A DNA stretch of 64,000 bases from UBA10649 sp963700745 (GCA_963700745.1 CAVOYT010000001.1:186001-250000); one strand, 5' to 3'. Counted from the stretch's first letter, positions 8,015 to 18,052 are shown. The notes: generated by a model not told the origin, from the letters alone. A program made the numbers and translations.

Positions 8015-8923
8015 GTGACAACGTCGACGCCGGAGGCCGGCCCCGCGATTCGCGGGGTCGGCCTTCGACGATTCCGTCGCGTCGCTCCCTATCTCGGAGT
8101 GGCGCCCTTCACCGTGTTCGTGACCGTGTTCCTCCTGTGGCCGACATTCATCGTGGTCACGGGGGCCTTCAAGGACAAGGACGGTGCGTTCAGCACCGAG
8201 GCCCTCGGCTCCGTGCTGACGAGCGCGAACCACCTGTCCGCGTTCCAGAGATCCATCCAGCTGTCGGTCATCACCGCTTTGGCGGGCTCGGTCTTCGGCG
8301 CGCTCTTCGCTTGGGCCATCGGGACGGGCCCTAGCAACGGGCCGCTTCGCCGCGTCGCGCTTGCGGGTTCCGGGGTGTTCGCCCAGTTCGGCGGCGTCAT
8401 GCTGGCTTTCGCCTTCCTGGCGACCTTCGGCTTCAACGGCATGGTGACGGTGTTCCTCACCGAGCGCTTGGGGGAGAGCTTCCTGACGGACGCCTCGTGG
8501 CTGTACGGCATCGGTGGCCTCGCCGTCGTCTACACCTTCTTCCAGATCCCGCTGATGCTCATCGTCTTCCTCCCAGCCGTCGAGAACATCAGGCCACAAT
8601 GGCGGGAGGCATCCGACAGTCTCGGGGGCTCGACGTGGGAGTACTGGCGGCATGTGGCCGGCCCGATCCTGTTCCCGAGCTTCATCGGGGCCGCGCTCCT
8701 GCTGTTCGCCAACGCGTTCTCTGCCTATGCGACGGCCGCGGCCCTGATCAGTCAGGGTTCGCCGATCGTGCCGCTCCAGATCCGAGGCGCGCTATCCAGC
8801 GAGACGACCCTCAGCAACCAGTCGCTGGGCAGCGCACTCGCCTTCGGCATGGTCGTCGTCGTCGCCGTCGTGATGACGGGCTACGCCCTCCTGCAGCGGC
8901 GGGTGGCGAAATGGTCGCAGTGA
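8015..8923 (+). CDS. ABC transporter permease (PotB-like)
   Basis: 302 residues starting at GTG 8015. Six membrane helices are predicted from hydrophobicity (first near VAPFTVFVTVFLLWPTFIVV, last near ALAFGMVVVVAVVMTGYALL). The EAA loop that contacts the ATPase is seen around WREASDSLGGSTWEYWRHVAGPI (residues about 190-215). It forms the inner-membrane channel with the second permease. It lies 22 bases after the binding protein and overlaps the next gene, so the four genes form one operon. Confidence 0.92.
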   Translation: MTTSTPEAGPAIRGVGLRRFRRVAPYLGVAPFTVFVTVFLLWPTFIVVTGAFKDKDGAFSTEALGSVLTSANHLSAFQRSIQLSVITALAGSVFGALFAWAIGTGPSNGPLRRVALAGSGVFAQFGGVMLAFAFLATFGFNGMVTVFLTERLGESFLTDASWLYGIGGLAVVYTFFQIPLMLIVFLPAVENIRPQWREASDSLGGSTWEYWRHVAGPILFPSFIGAALLLFANAFSAYATAAALISQGSPIVPLQIRGALSSETTLSNQSLGSALAFGMVVVVAVVMTGYALLQRRVAKWSQ

Positions 8924-9729
8924 CGCCGCCCGCACGGACGCGTTCCCTCGGCCTGAGGGCACGGTCGGTCTGGCGATGGGCGATCCTCCTGCTCGTCGGG
9001 ATCTACCTGCTGCTGCCCATGGTGGCCATGCTCGACTTCTCCACGCGTGGTGCGCCGGGCCAACGATCGCTCGAGTCGTGGCAGGCGATCGGCACGAGCC
9101 CCGGACTCATCGAGGCCATCGTCACGTCCTTGCAGCTGGCCGCTCTCTCGGTGCTCGGCGTTCTGGTCCTTCTCGTGCCGACAATGGTCTGGGTGCACCT
9201 GCAGCTGCCGTCCCTTCGCCGGACGCTCGAGGTGATCTGCCTGCTTCCCCTGACGATCCCGGCGATTGTCCTCGTGGTGGGAATCGCCCCGATCTACGCC
9301 CAGGTGACCCGGTTCTTCGGCGGGTCGCCGCTCACCCTGACCTTCGTCTACATGGTCCTCGTCCTCCCGTTCGCGCACCGCGCCATCGATGCCTCCCTGA
9401 GATCCGTCGATGTCGTGACACTGTCGGAGGCCTCTCGCACTCTCGGCGCCTCGTGGCCGAGAACCCTCGTCGGGGTGATCGTTCCGAACATCCGCGTGGG
9501 CATCATGTCGGCTGCCGTGATCTCGATCGCGCTCGTCCTGGGCGAGTTCACCATCGCATCGCTCCTGAACTTCGACACCATGCAGGTCGTCATCAACCTG
9601 ATCGGCAAGCGCGATGCGGGCGTGTCCGTCGCCGTTTCGCTCGCCGCGCTGATCTTCGCCTTCCTGCTGCTGATTGCCCTGCCCACCTCGAGCGGCCGCC
9701 GCTCGGCATCCGATGAGGTGGATTCATGA
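8911..9729 (+). CDS. ABC transporter permease (PotC-like)
   Basis: About 272 residues. I list the ATG at 8911; a GTG at 8920 that forms a GTGA overlap with the previous stop is an equally good start. Six hydrophobic helices are visible, and the EAA loop reads SEASRTLGASWPRTLVGVIV (about residues 170-190). It pairs with the first permease as a heterodimer. The C-terminus (SSGRRSASDEVDS) is short and polar. A GGAAGGA Shine-Dalgarno sequence for the next gene lies just after its stop. Confidence 0.92.
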   Translation: MVAVTPPARTRSLGLRARSVWRWAILLLVGIYLLLPMVAMLDFSTRGAPGQRSLESWQAIGTSPGLIEAIVTSLQLAALSVLGVLVLLVPTMVWVHLQLPSLRRTLEVICLLPLTIPAIVLVVGIAPIYAQVTRFFGGSPLTLTFVYMVLVLPFAHRAIDASLRSVDVVTLSEASRTLGASWPRTLVGVIVPNIRVGIMSAAVISIALVLGEFTIASLLNFDTMQVVINLIGKRDAGVSVAVSLAALIFAFLLLIALPTSSGRRSASDEVDS

Positions 9730-9745
9730 TGGAAGGACGAGTTTC

Positions 9746-10821
9746 GTGAGCGTTGGGTCAGGATCGGCCGCGGGGCCGATGAGCGTGCCCGTCCAGCTCG
9801 TCGAGCTGCGACGATACGTTCGGCCCGGTCAAGGCGCTCGATGGCCTGTCGATCGACATCGCTCCGGGAGAGCTGGTCGCCCTGCTGGGTCCGTCGGGAT
9901 GCGGGAAGACAACAGCGCTGCGCGCGCTCGCTGGCCTGCAGGACCTCGATTCCGGGCGGATCATCGTGAACGGGGAGGACATCACCTACGAGCGAACAAG
10001 CCACCGCGACATGGGCATGGTGTTCCAGGCGTACAGCCTCTTCCCGCACATGACGGCGCGGGAGAACGTCGGCTACGGCCTCAAGATGCGCAAGCGCCGG
10101 CACGGGGGCAAGGAACGCAACGACCGGGCGAACGAGATCCTGGAGCTGGTGGGCCTGGCGTCCCACGCGGAGCACTACCCGCACCAGTTGTCCGGTGGCC
10201 AGCAGCAGCGCGTCGCACTGGCTCGAGCACTGGCGATCGAGCCGATGGTCCTGCTCCTCGACGAGCCGCTGTCGGCGCTCGATGCGAAGGTGCGCAGCCA
10301 GCTCCGCGATGAGATCCGGCGGATCCAGCTCGAGGTCGGCACGACGACACTGTTCGTCACCCACGACCAGGAGGAGGCACTCGGCATCGCCGACCGGGTC
10401 GGCGTCATGCGGGCCGGAGTGCTCGAGCAGATCGCGGCCCCGGCGGAGTTGTACGACCGGCCGGCCACCGCCTTCGTCGCCGAGTTCGTGGGGCTGACCA
10501 ACCCGTTGCCCGGCGTCGTCGCCGACGGCACGCTCGAGGTCCTCGGGACGAAGGTGCCGGTGCTGCCTGGGTCGGTGGCGTCGGGGCCGGCGTTGGCGCT
10601 GGTCCGGCCCGAGTCCTTTGAGATCGAGCCTGCCGACGATGGCTCGGGAGTCGTCGTGACGGCGAGCTTCCTCGGATCGATGTGCCGAGTGCACGTCGAC
10701 ATGTCGAGCGGCGAGAGTCTGGTGGCCCAGGTCCCCAGCGTGGATGCGTCACGCCTCGGGCCGGGCGCGCGCGTGGTCGGTCCGGCTCAAGCCGCATGCG
10801 GTTTTCGCAAAGCCCGCGTGA
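9746..10821 (+). CDS. ABC transporter ATP-binding protein with TOBE domain (two frame breaks)
   Basis: GTG 9746 follows GGAAGGA by eight bases. The N-terminal strand (MSVPVQLVEL) is in one frame. From about 9810 the frame changes to DDTFGPVKALDGLSIDIAPG with Walker A GPSGCGKTT, Q-loop (VFQAYSLFPH), signature LSGGQQQR, Walker B LLLDEP and the H-loop TH in FVTHDQEEA. A C-terminal TOBE region follows. A second one-base shift near 10783 gives the usual ending VRLKPHAVFAKPA and a TGA at 10819-10821; the uncorrected frame instead runs on to 10889 with an atypical tail. Correcting both gives 357 residues. It energises import by the two permeases. Confidence 0.88.
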
Positions 10822-10947
10822 GAGTTCGGTCGGCGTCGACACCCCCGGTCCTGGGTTGGATTCTCGGGGTGCCCGAATGGAGTGCGTAGAGCGGGTGCGG
10901 ACCCGCGATTCACCTCCGCGTGCCTGAGGACCGTCTAGTCTCAAAAC

Positions 10948-13900
10948 ATGGTGGCGTGCGCAGCATGTGGTGCAGGGAATCTGGACGGAAACAGATTCTG
11001 CGGGGCTTGCGGAGCGTCATTGGCCATCCCGAACGGTCTGGTCGCGGAGGAGCGCAAGGTCGTCACCGCGTTGTTCTCTGACCTGGTGGGGTTCACGGCG
11101 TTGTCGGAGTCGGCGGACCCGGAGGACGTCAACGCGATGCTCACCGCCTACTTCGAGGTTGCTCGGTCGGCGATCGAGGCCTTTGGCGGGGTCGTGCAGA
11201 AGTTCATCGGCGATGCCGTGGTCGGGGTGTTCGGGGTCCCGGCAACGCACGAAGACGATCCGGAACGTGCGGTGCGTGCCGGACTGCGGATCACCGAGGA
11301 TGTCGAACGGCTGACGGCGGTGGACGGCAGTCCGCTGCTCCTTCGGGTGGGGATCAACACCGGGGAGGCACTGGTCAGCCTCGACGTCACGCCGGGGTCC
11401 GGTGAGCCCTTTCTGACCGGCGATGCGATCAACACTGCGTCGCGAATCCAGTCGGTGGCGCCGGTGTCGGGAGTGGCGGTCGGCCAGACCACGTTCGACG
11501 CTACCAACGTGGTGTTCGACTACGAGGAGCTTCCGGCTGCGAGCCTGAAGGGGAAGTCCGAGCCAGTGGCGGTGTTCCACGCGAAAGCACCGCGGGCCCG
11601 GTTCGGTACGGACCTCGCGAGAACGCAGGACTCGCCCTTCGTGGGCAGGGAGATCGACCTGGCGTTGTTGAAGGGGGTCTTCGACAAGACCCTCGCCTCG
11701 CAGTCACCGCAGTTGGTGACGGTGGTTGGGGAGCCGGGGCTGGGGAAGTCCCGGATCGTGGCCGAGCTGGGTGGGTACGTGGACAACCGTCCGGAGCTGG
11801 TGACGTGGCGGCAGGGCCGATGCCTGCCCTACGGCGAGGGGATCACGTTCTGGGCGCTGGGCGAGATCGTCAAGGCCCATGCCGGGATCCTGGACACCGA
11901 CGACGCACACACCGCCATCGCCAAGCTCGATGTCGTCCTGCCCGAAGGGGACGAACGAGCGTGGTTTCGGCAGCGGCTGCTGCCACTGCTGGGCATCGAG
12001 GCCACTTCCAGCGCCGAGCGACAGGAGTTGTTCACTGCGTGGAGGCGGTTCCTTGAGCACATCGCCGAGCAGGACCCGACGGTGCTGGTGTTCGAGGACC
12101 TGCACTGGGCAGATGAGGCGATGCTGGCATTCATCGAGCACTTGGCCGATCGGGCCGAGGCCGTGCCGCTGCTGGTGGTGGGCACGGCTCGCCCGGAGCT
12201 CTTCGAACAGCGCCCGGACTACGGCAGTGGCCTGCGGAACGCGATCACGATCAACCTGATCCCGCTGTCTGAGGCGGAGACCGCCCGGTTGATTGCCGGC
12301 CTGCTGGACGCGACGGTCCTGCCGGTGGAGCTGCAGGCACCGATCCTGGATCGGGCGGGCGGGAACCCGCTGTATGCCGAGGAGTTCGTCCGTCTGCTCA
12401 AGGATCAGGACCTGATCGTGTCTGCAGGTGACAGTTGGGAGCTACGGCCCGGGGCGGAAGTGCCGTTTCCGGAGTCCGTGAAGGCACTGATTGCCGCCCG
12501 GCTCGACACACTGACCAGCGAGGCGAAGTCGCTGCTTGCTGACGCCGCGGTGATCGGAAAGGTCTTCTGGGCCGGCGGCGTCGCCGCCATGTCGGGGCGC
12601 GACGTGTCAGAGGTGGTGGACGTCTTGCGGGAGTTGTCCCGCAAGGAGCTCCTCCGTTCGGCCCGGCGGTCGTCGATGGCAGGTGAGTCGGAGTACACGT
12701 TCTGGCATGTGCTGACCCGTGACGTCGCCTACGGTCAACTTCCGCGCGCGTCGCGCGCTGCCCGGCATGTCGCCGCCGCGCAGGTGGATCGAGACGGTGG
12801 CGGCCGGCCGAGTGGAGGACCTCGCCGATGTGCTGGCCTACCACTACGCCACCGCCCACGACCTGGCCACTGCTGCGGGAGACACCGAACAGGCCGCCGA
12901 CCTCGCGGCGCCCGCGCTGCGTTTTCTCACCCTCGCCGGTGACCGCGCCCTCGGTCTGGACACCGCGGCCGCTCTGGCGGCCTTCGAACACGCCCTTACC
13001 TTGACCCCGCCCGGGCACGCTGAACGCCCGCAGACCCTGGCCCTTTTCGGGGAGGCTGCCGCGGAGGCCGCCCGGTATCACGATGCCGCCGATGCGTTGG
13101 AGGAGGCCATCTCCTTGCTGCGGGCGACCGGTGACCTGCCCGCTGCCGCGACCGCCATGGGCTCCCTCGGCAAGGCGCGGCAACGCCTCGGGGACCCGCG
13201 GGCCTGGCCCCTGAGCGCTGAGGCGGTCTCGCTTGCTGTCCGGGCTACCTCCCGGCCCGGAACTGATCCACGCACTCGGCCAGCGGGCCGCCGACGAGAT
13301 GATGCAGGGCCAACTGCAGTCCGCGATCGACGACGCCGACCAGGCCCTGGCCCTGGCCGACGAGCTCGGCATCGAGCCCCCAGCAGGAGCCCTGGGCCAT
13401 CGAGGTGGCGCCCGCGGGCTGTTGGGTGACCGGGGCGGGCTGGTCGACTACCAGCACGCCATCGACCTGGCGACTGCTGCCGGGCAAGGCCGCGACGTGG
13501 CCCTGGCCCACAACAACTACGCGATGGACCTGTGGCTCTTCGACGGGCCCGCTGCCGGACTGGACGTGCTTCAGGCCGGCATCGCCTTTGCGAACCCCCG
13601 CGGCCTCACCGAGTTGACCCAGATCATGAAGGCCACATCTCTGTCGTTGCTGTTCGATACCGGTCAGCACGACCAAGCCCTTGACGTCGCAGCTGACCTG
13701 GCAGCGGACCTCGACGCGGCTGGTGACGTGTCCGCCCTGGTCGACCTGCGTGCTGCGCAAGCCAGCATCCACGTCCTGCGTGGGCGACCGCAGCTGGCCG
13801 CTGACTGGATGGACGGGCTCTACTCGGCGGTGCGTGACAGCGGCGACCCTCAATTGGTCGTTGTCGGCCTGGCAGCGACGGCTGCCGCCCATGCCGCCCT

Positions 13901-14349
13901 TGGCCGCCCCGACCGGGTCGCTGACCTGCTGGCGGAGGTCGACGCCACCCCCGGCACGCGCAAGACCGCCTACTACCGCGTCTGGATGAACAGGATGGTT
14001 CGCACCGCGTTGGCCTTCGACGACATCGACATGGCCCAACAGCTCGTGACCGGTGTCGAACCCCGCCACCCCTACACCGAGCATGCCCTTGTCGCCGCCA
14101 ATGCCGCGATTGCCGAACGCCGCGGCGACCACCGGGTCGCCGCCGATGCCTACACCGACGCCGCTATCCGCTGGGAGCGCTTCGGCGTCGTCCCCGAACA
14201 TGCCTCGGCCCTCCTCGGACAAGGCCGCTGCCTGCTCACGCTGAATCAGAACGCGCCCGCCGTCGACGCACTGCGAGCGCGCCCGCGCCATCTTCGACCA
14301 ACTCCAGGCCGCTCCAGTTCTCGCGGAGATCGACACCCTCCTCGGCTGA
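10948..14349 (+). CDS. Adenylate/guanylate cyclase-ATPase-TPR regulator (three frame breaks)
   Basis: About 1132 residues after correcting one extra base each near 12775, 13245 and 14270. The N-terminal zinc ribbon has C4, C7, C18 and C21. A class III cyclase domain (35-215) keeps both metal aspartates (D45, D89), the substrate lysine K85, and the N162/R166 pair, so it looks active. An AAA_16-type ATPase follows, with Walker A GEPGLGKS at 261-268 and VLVFEDLHWAD as Walker B. The second half is Ala-rich helical TPR-like sequence. The family joins a cyclase to a STAND-type ATPase sensor; the signal is unknown. The break at 14270 restores an ending AIFDQLQAAPVLAEIDTLLG and TGA at 14347. No partner gene is evident. 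Confidence 0.85.
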
Positions 14350-14371
14350 GCCATGGTGTCGCGTCGAGGCT

Positions 14372-15010
14372 TCACGAGGCAGGCGATGACGTTGGACCCT
14401 CGATGAGGCGATTGAGGACGAGAACCACCTGGTCGGCCAGCTCCGTTCTCTCTCGACTCGCGTGGCGTCCGTTGCCGACGGGTCCGAGGGGCCCGTCGAG
14501 CAGGAGCGTCGCCACGCCGTGGACCGACGACCAGCACAACGTGGCCAGCAGATCCAGCGGCTCATTCTGAGCGAAGCCCGCCGACTGGCACGCACTCACG
14601 GCGCGCCGCAGCAACTCCCAGGATGCCCCGATCACGGGAGGCGGCTCGGTCGGGTCGATGTTGGTGAGGTCACGGCGGAACATCAGGCGGAACACCCCCG
14701 GGTGGTCGAGGGCGAACCGCACGTACCCGATTCCGATCACGCGGAGCTGGGCCAGCGGTTCGCCACCCGGAGTGATGTCCGCAGTCATCTCTCGCGTCAA
14801 CTCGACGAATCCGCGCTCGGCAACCGCCGCAAGCAACGATGCCTTGTCTGGGAAGTGGTGGTAGAAGGCCGTGTGACTGACGCCAATCCTGCGCGCCACT
14901 TCACGCATGCTGAGTTCGGTCGACCCCGTCTCCTCGACGAGCGCGGTCGCCGTCTCGACGCCGGCCTCGTACAGGTCGCCGTGTCGATACGTCGCGCGCG
15001 CACTTCCCAT
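14372..15010 (-). CDS. TetR-family repressor
   Basis: 212 residues from the ATG at 15010 (MGSARATYRHGDL). The N-terminal helix-turn-helix is typical: ELSMREVARRIGVSHTAFYHHFPDKASLLAAV (about residues 30-62). The C-terminal helices (80-205) form the ligand pocket of the TetR_C_13/WHG type. It lies 29 bases downstream of the NAD(P)-binding protein gene on the same strand, likely one transcript. The palindrome at 15908-15930 in front of that gene has the length and symmetry of a TetR operator, so autoregulated repression of the pair is the simplest model. The inducer is unknown. Confidence 0.88.
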   Translation of the reverse strand: MGSARATYRHGDLYEAGVETATALVEETGSTELSMREVARRIGVSHTAFYHHFPDKASLLAAVAERGFVELTREMTADITPGGEPLAQLRVIGIGYVRFALDHPGVFRLMFRRDLTNIDPTEPPPVIGASWELLRRAVSACQSAGFAQNEPLDLLATLCWSSVHGVATLLLDGPLGPVGNGRHASRERTELADQVVLVLNRLIEGPTSSPAS

Positions 15011-15039
15011 CACTCTGACGGTAGTCGACGCCGCGACCG

Positions 15040-15891
15040 CTAGGCGGGCGAGAGCTGACGACACCAGTCGCTGAGTCGTGTCGTGGGCTGCCCGAACAGC
15101 TCGTTCGCGGGAGTGGGATCGCCCGTCTCGCTGGCCGTTGAGGTGTAGCGGGCGAAGGGGAGCGCGCTGGCCAACTCCTCTGCCCCGGGGAGCCGAGCCA
15201 TGAGCGACGCCATCCAGAAGGGCAGAGTGCCAACCTTCGCGTCTGGTTGGAAGGCCGCGCAGTACTGACGCAGCGCCTGCTCCAGGGTGAGCGGCTCCGG
15301 TCCGAGCACCGTGAACACGCCGGTCGCTACGACATCGGTGTGCGCCCGCGCCACCATCGAGGCCAGGTCCCCAGCTGCGACCCAGTGCCAGGGGTACGGC
15401 TGTGATCCGAGAGCGCTTGCGCGCTTGCCTCGCACATAGCGGGGGAGCGACTCCATCAGGAACGACGCGCGGAACACGGCAGACGGAACCCCGCTGTCGG
15501 CGAGGGCCCTTGCGGCAGCCACCTTCGCCGCTACTCCCGGGAACCAGGCGGTCTCCTCTGAAACAGACGCTCCGGAGAGCAAGGTGATGCGCGAGACGCC
15601 GCTGCGTGCGGCAACGCGGGAGACGAGTTCCGCGCCGCGACGCTCCAGATCCGGGTCGCTTCCGCCGTCGAGACTGAGGTGCACTCCCGTGCAGTCGCGC
15701 ATGGCCGCCCGAACCGCATCTTCGTCCTCGACATCGCCGGCGAAGACCATGACGTTCGAAGGCAGGTCAGTGGAGCCGCGTGGCCCGCGTCGGCTCAGGA
15801 CGCTGACCTCGCCGCCGCCGGCAGCGAGTCGATCGACGACCGCACGACCAGCCAGCCCGGTCCCTCCGACGACGAGCACCCGTGTTGACAT
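15040..15891 (-). CDS. NmrA-like NAD(P)-binding protein
   Basis: 283 residues from ATG 15891. The Rossmann glycine motif is VLVVGGTGLAGRAVVDRL at the N-terminus, and the rest follows the atypical short-chain dehydrogenase (NmrA/SDR_a5) layout: FAGDVEDEDAVRAAM, VSRITLLSGASV, then a substrate half with the motif WHWVAAGDLASMVARA. No canonical YxxxK catalytic pair is obvious, so it may be a redox-sensing or quinone-reducing protein instead of a classical dehydrogenase. It probably forms an operon with the TetR gene behind it, under the operator candidate at 15908-15930. Confidence 0.82.
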   Translation of the reverse strand: MSTRVLVVGGTGLAGRAVVDRLAAGGGEVSVLSRRGPRGSTDLPSNVMVFAGDVEDEDAVRAAMRDCTGVHLSLDGGSDPDLERRGAELVSRVAARSGVSRITLLSGASVSEETAWFPGVAAKVAAARALADSGVPSAVFRASFLMESLPRYVRGKRASALGSQPYPWHWVAAGDLASMVARAHTDVVATGVFTVLGPEPLTLEQALRQYCAAFQPDAKVGTLPFWMASLMARLPGAEELASALPFARYTSTASETGDPTPANELFGQPTTRLSDWCRQLSPA

Positions 15892-15907
15892 GCCGAACCC
15901 CCTTCTC

Positions 15908-15930
15908 GTATCTAACCAGTGGTCAGATAC
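15908..15930. promoter_or_regulatory. TetR-type operator candidate upstream of the NmrA-like gene
   Basis: A 23-base inverted repeat has arms GTATCTAACCA and TGGTCAGATAC around a central G, with one mismatch. It begins 17 bases upstream of the ATG at 15891. Length, symmetry and position match TetR operators, and a TetR gene is the next gene in the same transcript. Confidence 0.65.
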
Positions 15931-15971
15931 TGGCAGAGGGGTGACGAGAATGCAAGTGCAGTTCGGTCGAC

Positions 15972-16388
15972 TCAGCCACTCATGGCAGGAACGCGCGCGG
16001 GCACCACTCGACCGAGCATCAGCTGCCCGGCGATGATCAGGCTGGCGAACGCGAACAGCAGCGCGGCGCCGACCCACGCGAGCGCCTGCCCCGTCTGGCC
16101 GTAGAGCTCTGGCACGAAGCCGATTGCGAGACCGTCGAATGTCATGGCCCCTGCGGCCGCCCAGGTGAACACGAGCCGCACGTCTCCGCGCCGGACCCGG
16201 GCGACCCCCTGCAGGAACCAGACTGTGGGAGGTGCCGCGAGAGCGCAGATGGCGAACACGACGGCTCGCCACGGCGTCTCGAGGAACAGGAAGGCGGGAA
16301 GCAGGCGGATCACGATGGCGAACGTCAGGGCCACAAGCGCACCCACCACGAATCCGGTCACCGATCCACCAGTGCGTTGTTCGTCCAC
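15972..16388 (-). CDS. Small four-helix membrane protein
   Basis: 138 residues with four hydrophobic segments, near residues 9-31, 38-60, 72-92 and 103-126. It has no catalytic motif I can name; the layout resembles small DoxX/DUF-type integral membrane proteins. It is divergent from the TetR gene at 16459, and the 70 bases between them hold repeated GTAGT/ACTAC half-sites. It is therefore probably the target of that repressor. A role in efflux or membrane stress would be a guess. Confidence 0.7.
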   Translation of the reverse strand: MDEQRTGGSVTGFVVGALVALTFAIVIRLLPAFLFLETPWRAVVFAICALAAPPTVWFLQGVARVRRGDVRLVFTWAAAGAMTFDGLAIGFVPELYGQTGQALAWVGAALLFAFASLIIAGQLMLGRVVPARVPAMSG

Positions 16389-16407
16389 CCTCGACCTCCG
16401 GCGTTTG

Positions 16408-16436
16408 TAGTGCTAACTACGAATAGAGAGTAGTTG
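16408..16436. promoter_or_regulatory. Operator candidate between divergent membrane protein and TetR genes
   Basis: Three half-sites occur: GTAGT (16408-16412), ACTAC (16417-16421) and GTAGTT (16431-16436). They form two possible inverted repeats, GTAGT-4-ACTAC and AACTAC-9-GTAGTT. The array sits in a 70-base divergent promoter region and could let one repressor control both directions. Confidence 0.5.
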
Positions 16437-16458
16437 AAGTGATGGCTACGATCAAGAC

Positions 16459-16998
16459 GTGGGATACAAGCACTCCCGAGAGGACCTGCTGGTGGCGGCC
16501 GCGGGGCTCGCCACCGAGTCAGGTATCGGGGCCCTGACGTTCGGCGCGGTCGGTGACCGCCTCGGGATCAGCGACCGCATGGTTGTCTACTACTTTCCGA
16601 CGAAGGCCGATCTCGTCACCTCGGTGGTCGTTGCCCTGGGCGATCGGCTGCAGGTCGCACTGGCGAGCGCCTTCGGTGATGCCCGTCTCCCGGTGAGAGA
16701 CCTGCAGCGTCTCGCGTGGCCGCACCTCGCGTCGCCCGCCGCCGACCCGATCTTCGCCGTGTACTTCGAGATCGTGGGCCTGGCGAGCGCCCGGACCGAG
16801 CCCTACGCCTCGTTGGCGCCTCCGTTGATTGACGCATGGGTGGACTGGATCGAGCCGAGAGTCGCCGCAGCGAGTCGGGCCGAACGTCGTCGACAGGCGC
16901 TGGCAGCGGTGGCCGTCCTGGACGGCCTTCTGCTGCTGCGCCGAATGTCGGGTGCGCGCGCAGCGAATGCGGCAGCCCGAGAGCTTGGACTGTGCTGA
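16459..16998 (+). CDS. TetR-family repressor
   Basis: 179 residues starting at GTG 16459. The helix-turn-helix is in residues 8-55: HSREDLLVAAAGLATESGI, then FGAVGDRLGISDRMVVYYFP (note YYFP in place of the commoner YHHF/YRHF). The C-terminal domain contains a Trp/Asp-rich helix around LIDAWVDWIEPRV. Its divergent neighbour is a four-helix membrane protein, and repeated half-sites lie between the two starts. Autoregulation and control of that membrane protein are inferred. Confidence 0.85.
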   Translation: MGYKHSREDLLVAAAGLATESGIGALTFGAVGDRLGISDRMVVYYFPTKADLVTSVVVALGDRLQVALASAFGDARLPVRDLQRLAWPHLASPAADPIFAVYFEIVGLASARTEPYASLAPPLIDAWVDWIEPRVAAASRAERRRQALAAVAVLDGLLLLRRMSGARAANAAARELGLC

Positions 16999-17107
16999 GT
17001 CGGTAGGCACGAACCGGGCGACGTCACGATTCTCCGCCAGCCTTGAAGAGCCGTGCGCTGATCCGCGCCACAGTGCTGTTGACAAGGGTCCTCGTCCTCC
17101 CTAATAA

Positions 17108-17123
17108 TCAACCAGTCAGTTGA
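17108..17123. promoter_or_regulatory. Inverted repeat upstream of ArsR/SRPBCC operon
   Basis: TCAAC and GTTGA arms flank CAGTCA, about 18 bases before the ATG at 17141 and just before its GGAGG ribosome-binding site. This is a likely site for the ArsR-type repressor encoded directly downstream. Confidence 0.45.
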
Positions 17124-17140
17124 ATACATTGGAGGCTCGA

Positions 17141-17497
17141 ATGGCGGTGGATGCCCTCAGTCGCACCTTCGCGGCCTTGGCCGATCCAACCCGGCGGGCG
17201 ATCCTCGATCGCTTGGGCGATGGCGATGCCACGGTCAATGAGATCGCTGAGCCGTTCGAGATGTCGTTGCAGGCAGTCTCGAAGCACCTCAAGGTGCTCG
17301 AGGACGCGGGTCTTGTCTCCAAGGGGCGGGACGGCCAGCACCGACCATGTCGTGCCGAGGTTGCCTCCCTCGACCCAGCAATCGACTGGCTCGACGAACG
17401 CCGAGAGCAGTGGGAGGACCGGCTCGACCGACTCGGTGACCACCTGCGACAGATCCAGCGCAATACCTCCACGCCGACACGGAAGAAGGACGCATGA
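17141..17497 (+). CDS. ArsR-family repressor of an SRPBCC partner
   Basis: 118 residues. I choose ATG 17141 because GGAGG lies six bases upstream; an in-frame ATG at 17120 lacks a site. The winged helix covers most of the protein: FAALADPTRRAILDRLGDGD, VNEIAEPFEMSLQAVSKHLK (recognition helix) and wing VSKGRDGQHRPCR. No metal-binding Cys pair is present. Its stop overlaps the next start (ATGA), giving the common ArsR-AHSA1 pair in which the regulator controls its partner. Confidence 0.9.
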   Translation: MAVDALSRTFAALADPTRRAILDRLGDGDATVNEIAEPFEMSLQAVSKHLKVLEDAGLVSKGRDGQHRPCRAEVASLDPAIDWLDERREQWEDRLDRLGDHLRQIQRNTSTPTRKKDA

Positions 17498-17931
17498 CGA
17501 CGAACGACGCCGACCTGGGCGAACTGATCATCACCCGCATCTACGAGGCCCCTCGCGAACTCGTATGGGCCTGCATGACGACACCAGAGCACCTCACGCA
17601 CTTCTGGGGTCCGCCGGGGATGAGCACTCCAGTCGACGAGATCGTCATCGAACTTCGTGAAGGCGGCCGCTTCGAGACGGTCATGGTGAACGACGCCACG
17701 GGTGAGAGGTATCCGACGACCGGCGTCTATGTGCAGATCGACCCGCCGAACACGCTCGTGTGGGCAGAGAAGGGCTTCGCCGAGGGGATGACCAACACCT
17801 CCACGTTCGTCGACCTGGGCAACGGCCGAACCGAGGTCGTCATCCACCAGCGGAATGTCCCGGCCGTCTTCCGGTCCCCGGAGGCTCAGGCGGGGTTCAA
17901 CGCCAGTCTGGATCGCTTCGCTGCTACCTGA
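17494..17931 (+). CDS. SRPBCC/AHSA1 domain protein
   Basis: 145 residues with the START-like helix-grip fold of the activator of Hsp90 ATPase family: ITRIYEAPRELVWACMTTPE at the N-terminus, HFWGPPGMSTP, then the antiparallel strands and a long C-terminal helix around AQAGFNASLDRFAA. Members bind hydrophobic ligands; most paired with ArsR regulators have no known substrate. It is translationally coupled to the ArsR-type gene. It is cytosolic, without a signal peptide. Confidence 0.9.
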   Translation: MTTNDADLGELIITRIYEAPRELVWACMTTPEHLTHFWGPPGMSTPVDEIVIELREGGRFETVMVNDATGERYPTTGVYVQIDPPNTLVWAEKGFAEGMTNTSTFVDLGNGRTEVVIHQRNVPAVFRSPEAQAGFNASLDRFAAT

Positions 17932-18052
17932 CCACGCTGGTCTAGGCGTCCGCGATCGAGCTCGTGGCGATGAACGGCAACGTCGGGCGACGCCATGCGG
18001 TCCTGTGTGGCACGGTTACGCTTCGGCCACCACACCGAGCTGAGGGAGCCCG

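Noticed and set aside
9674..10312. A plus-strand frame that contains the start of the ABC ATPase.
   Set aside because: Only its short VQLVEL part is real; the rest is the ATPase gene read out of frame after the break near 9810.
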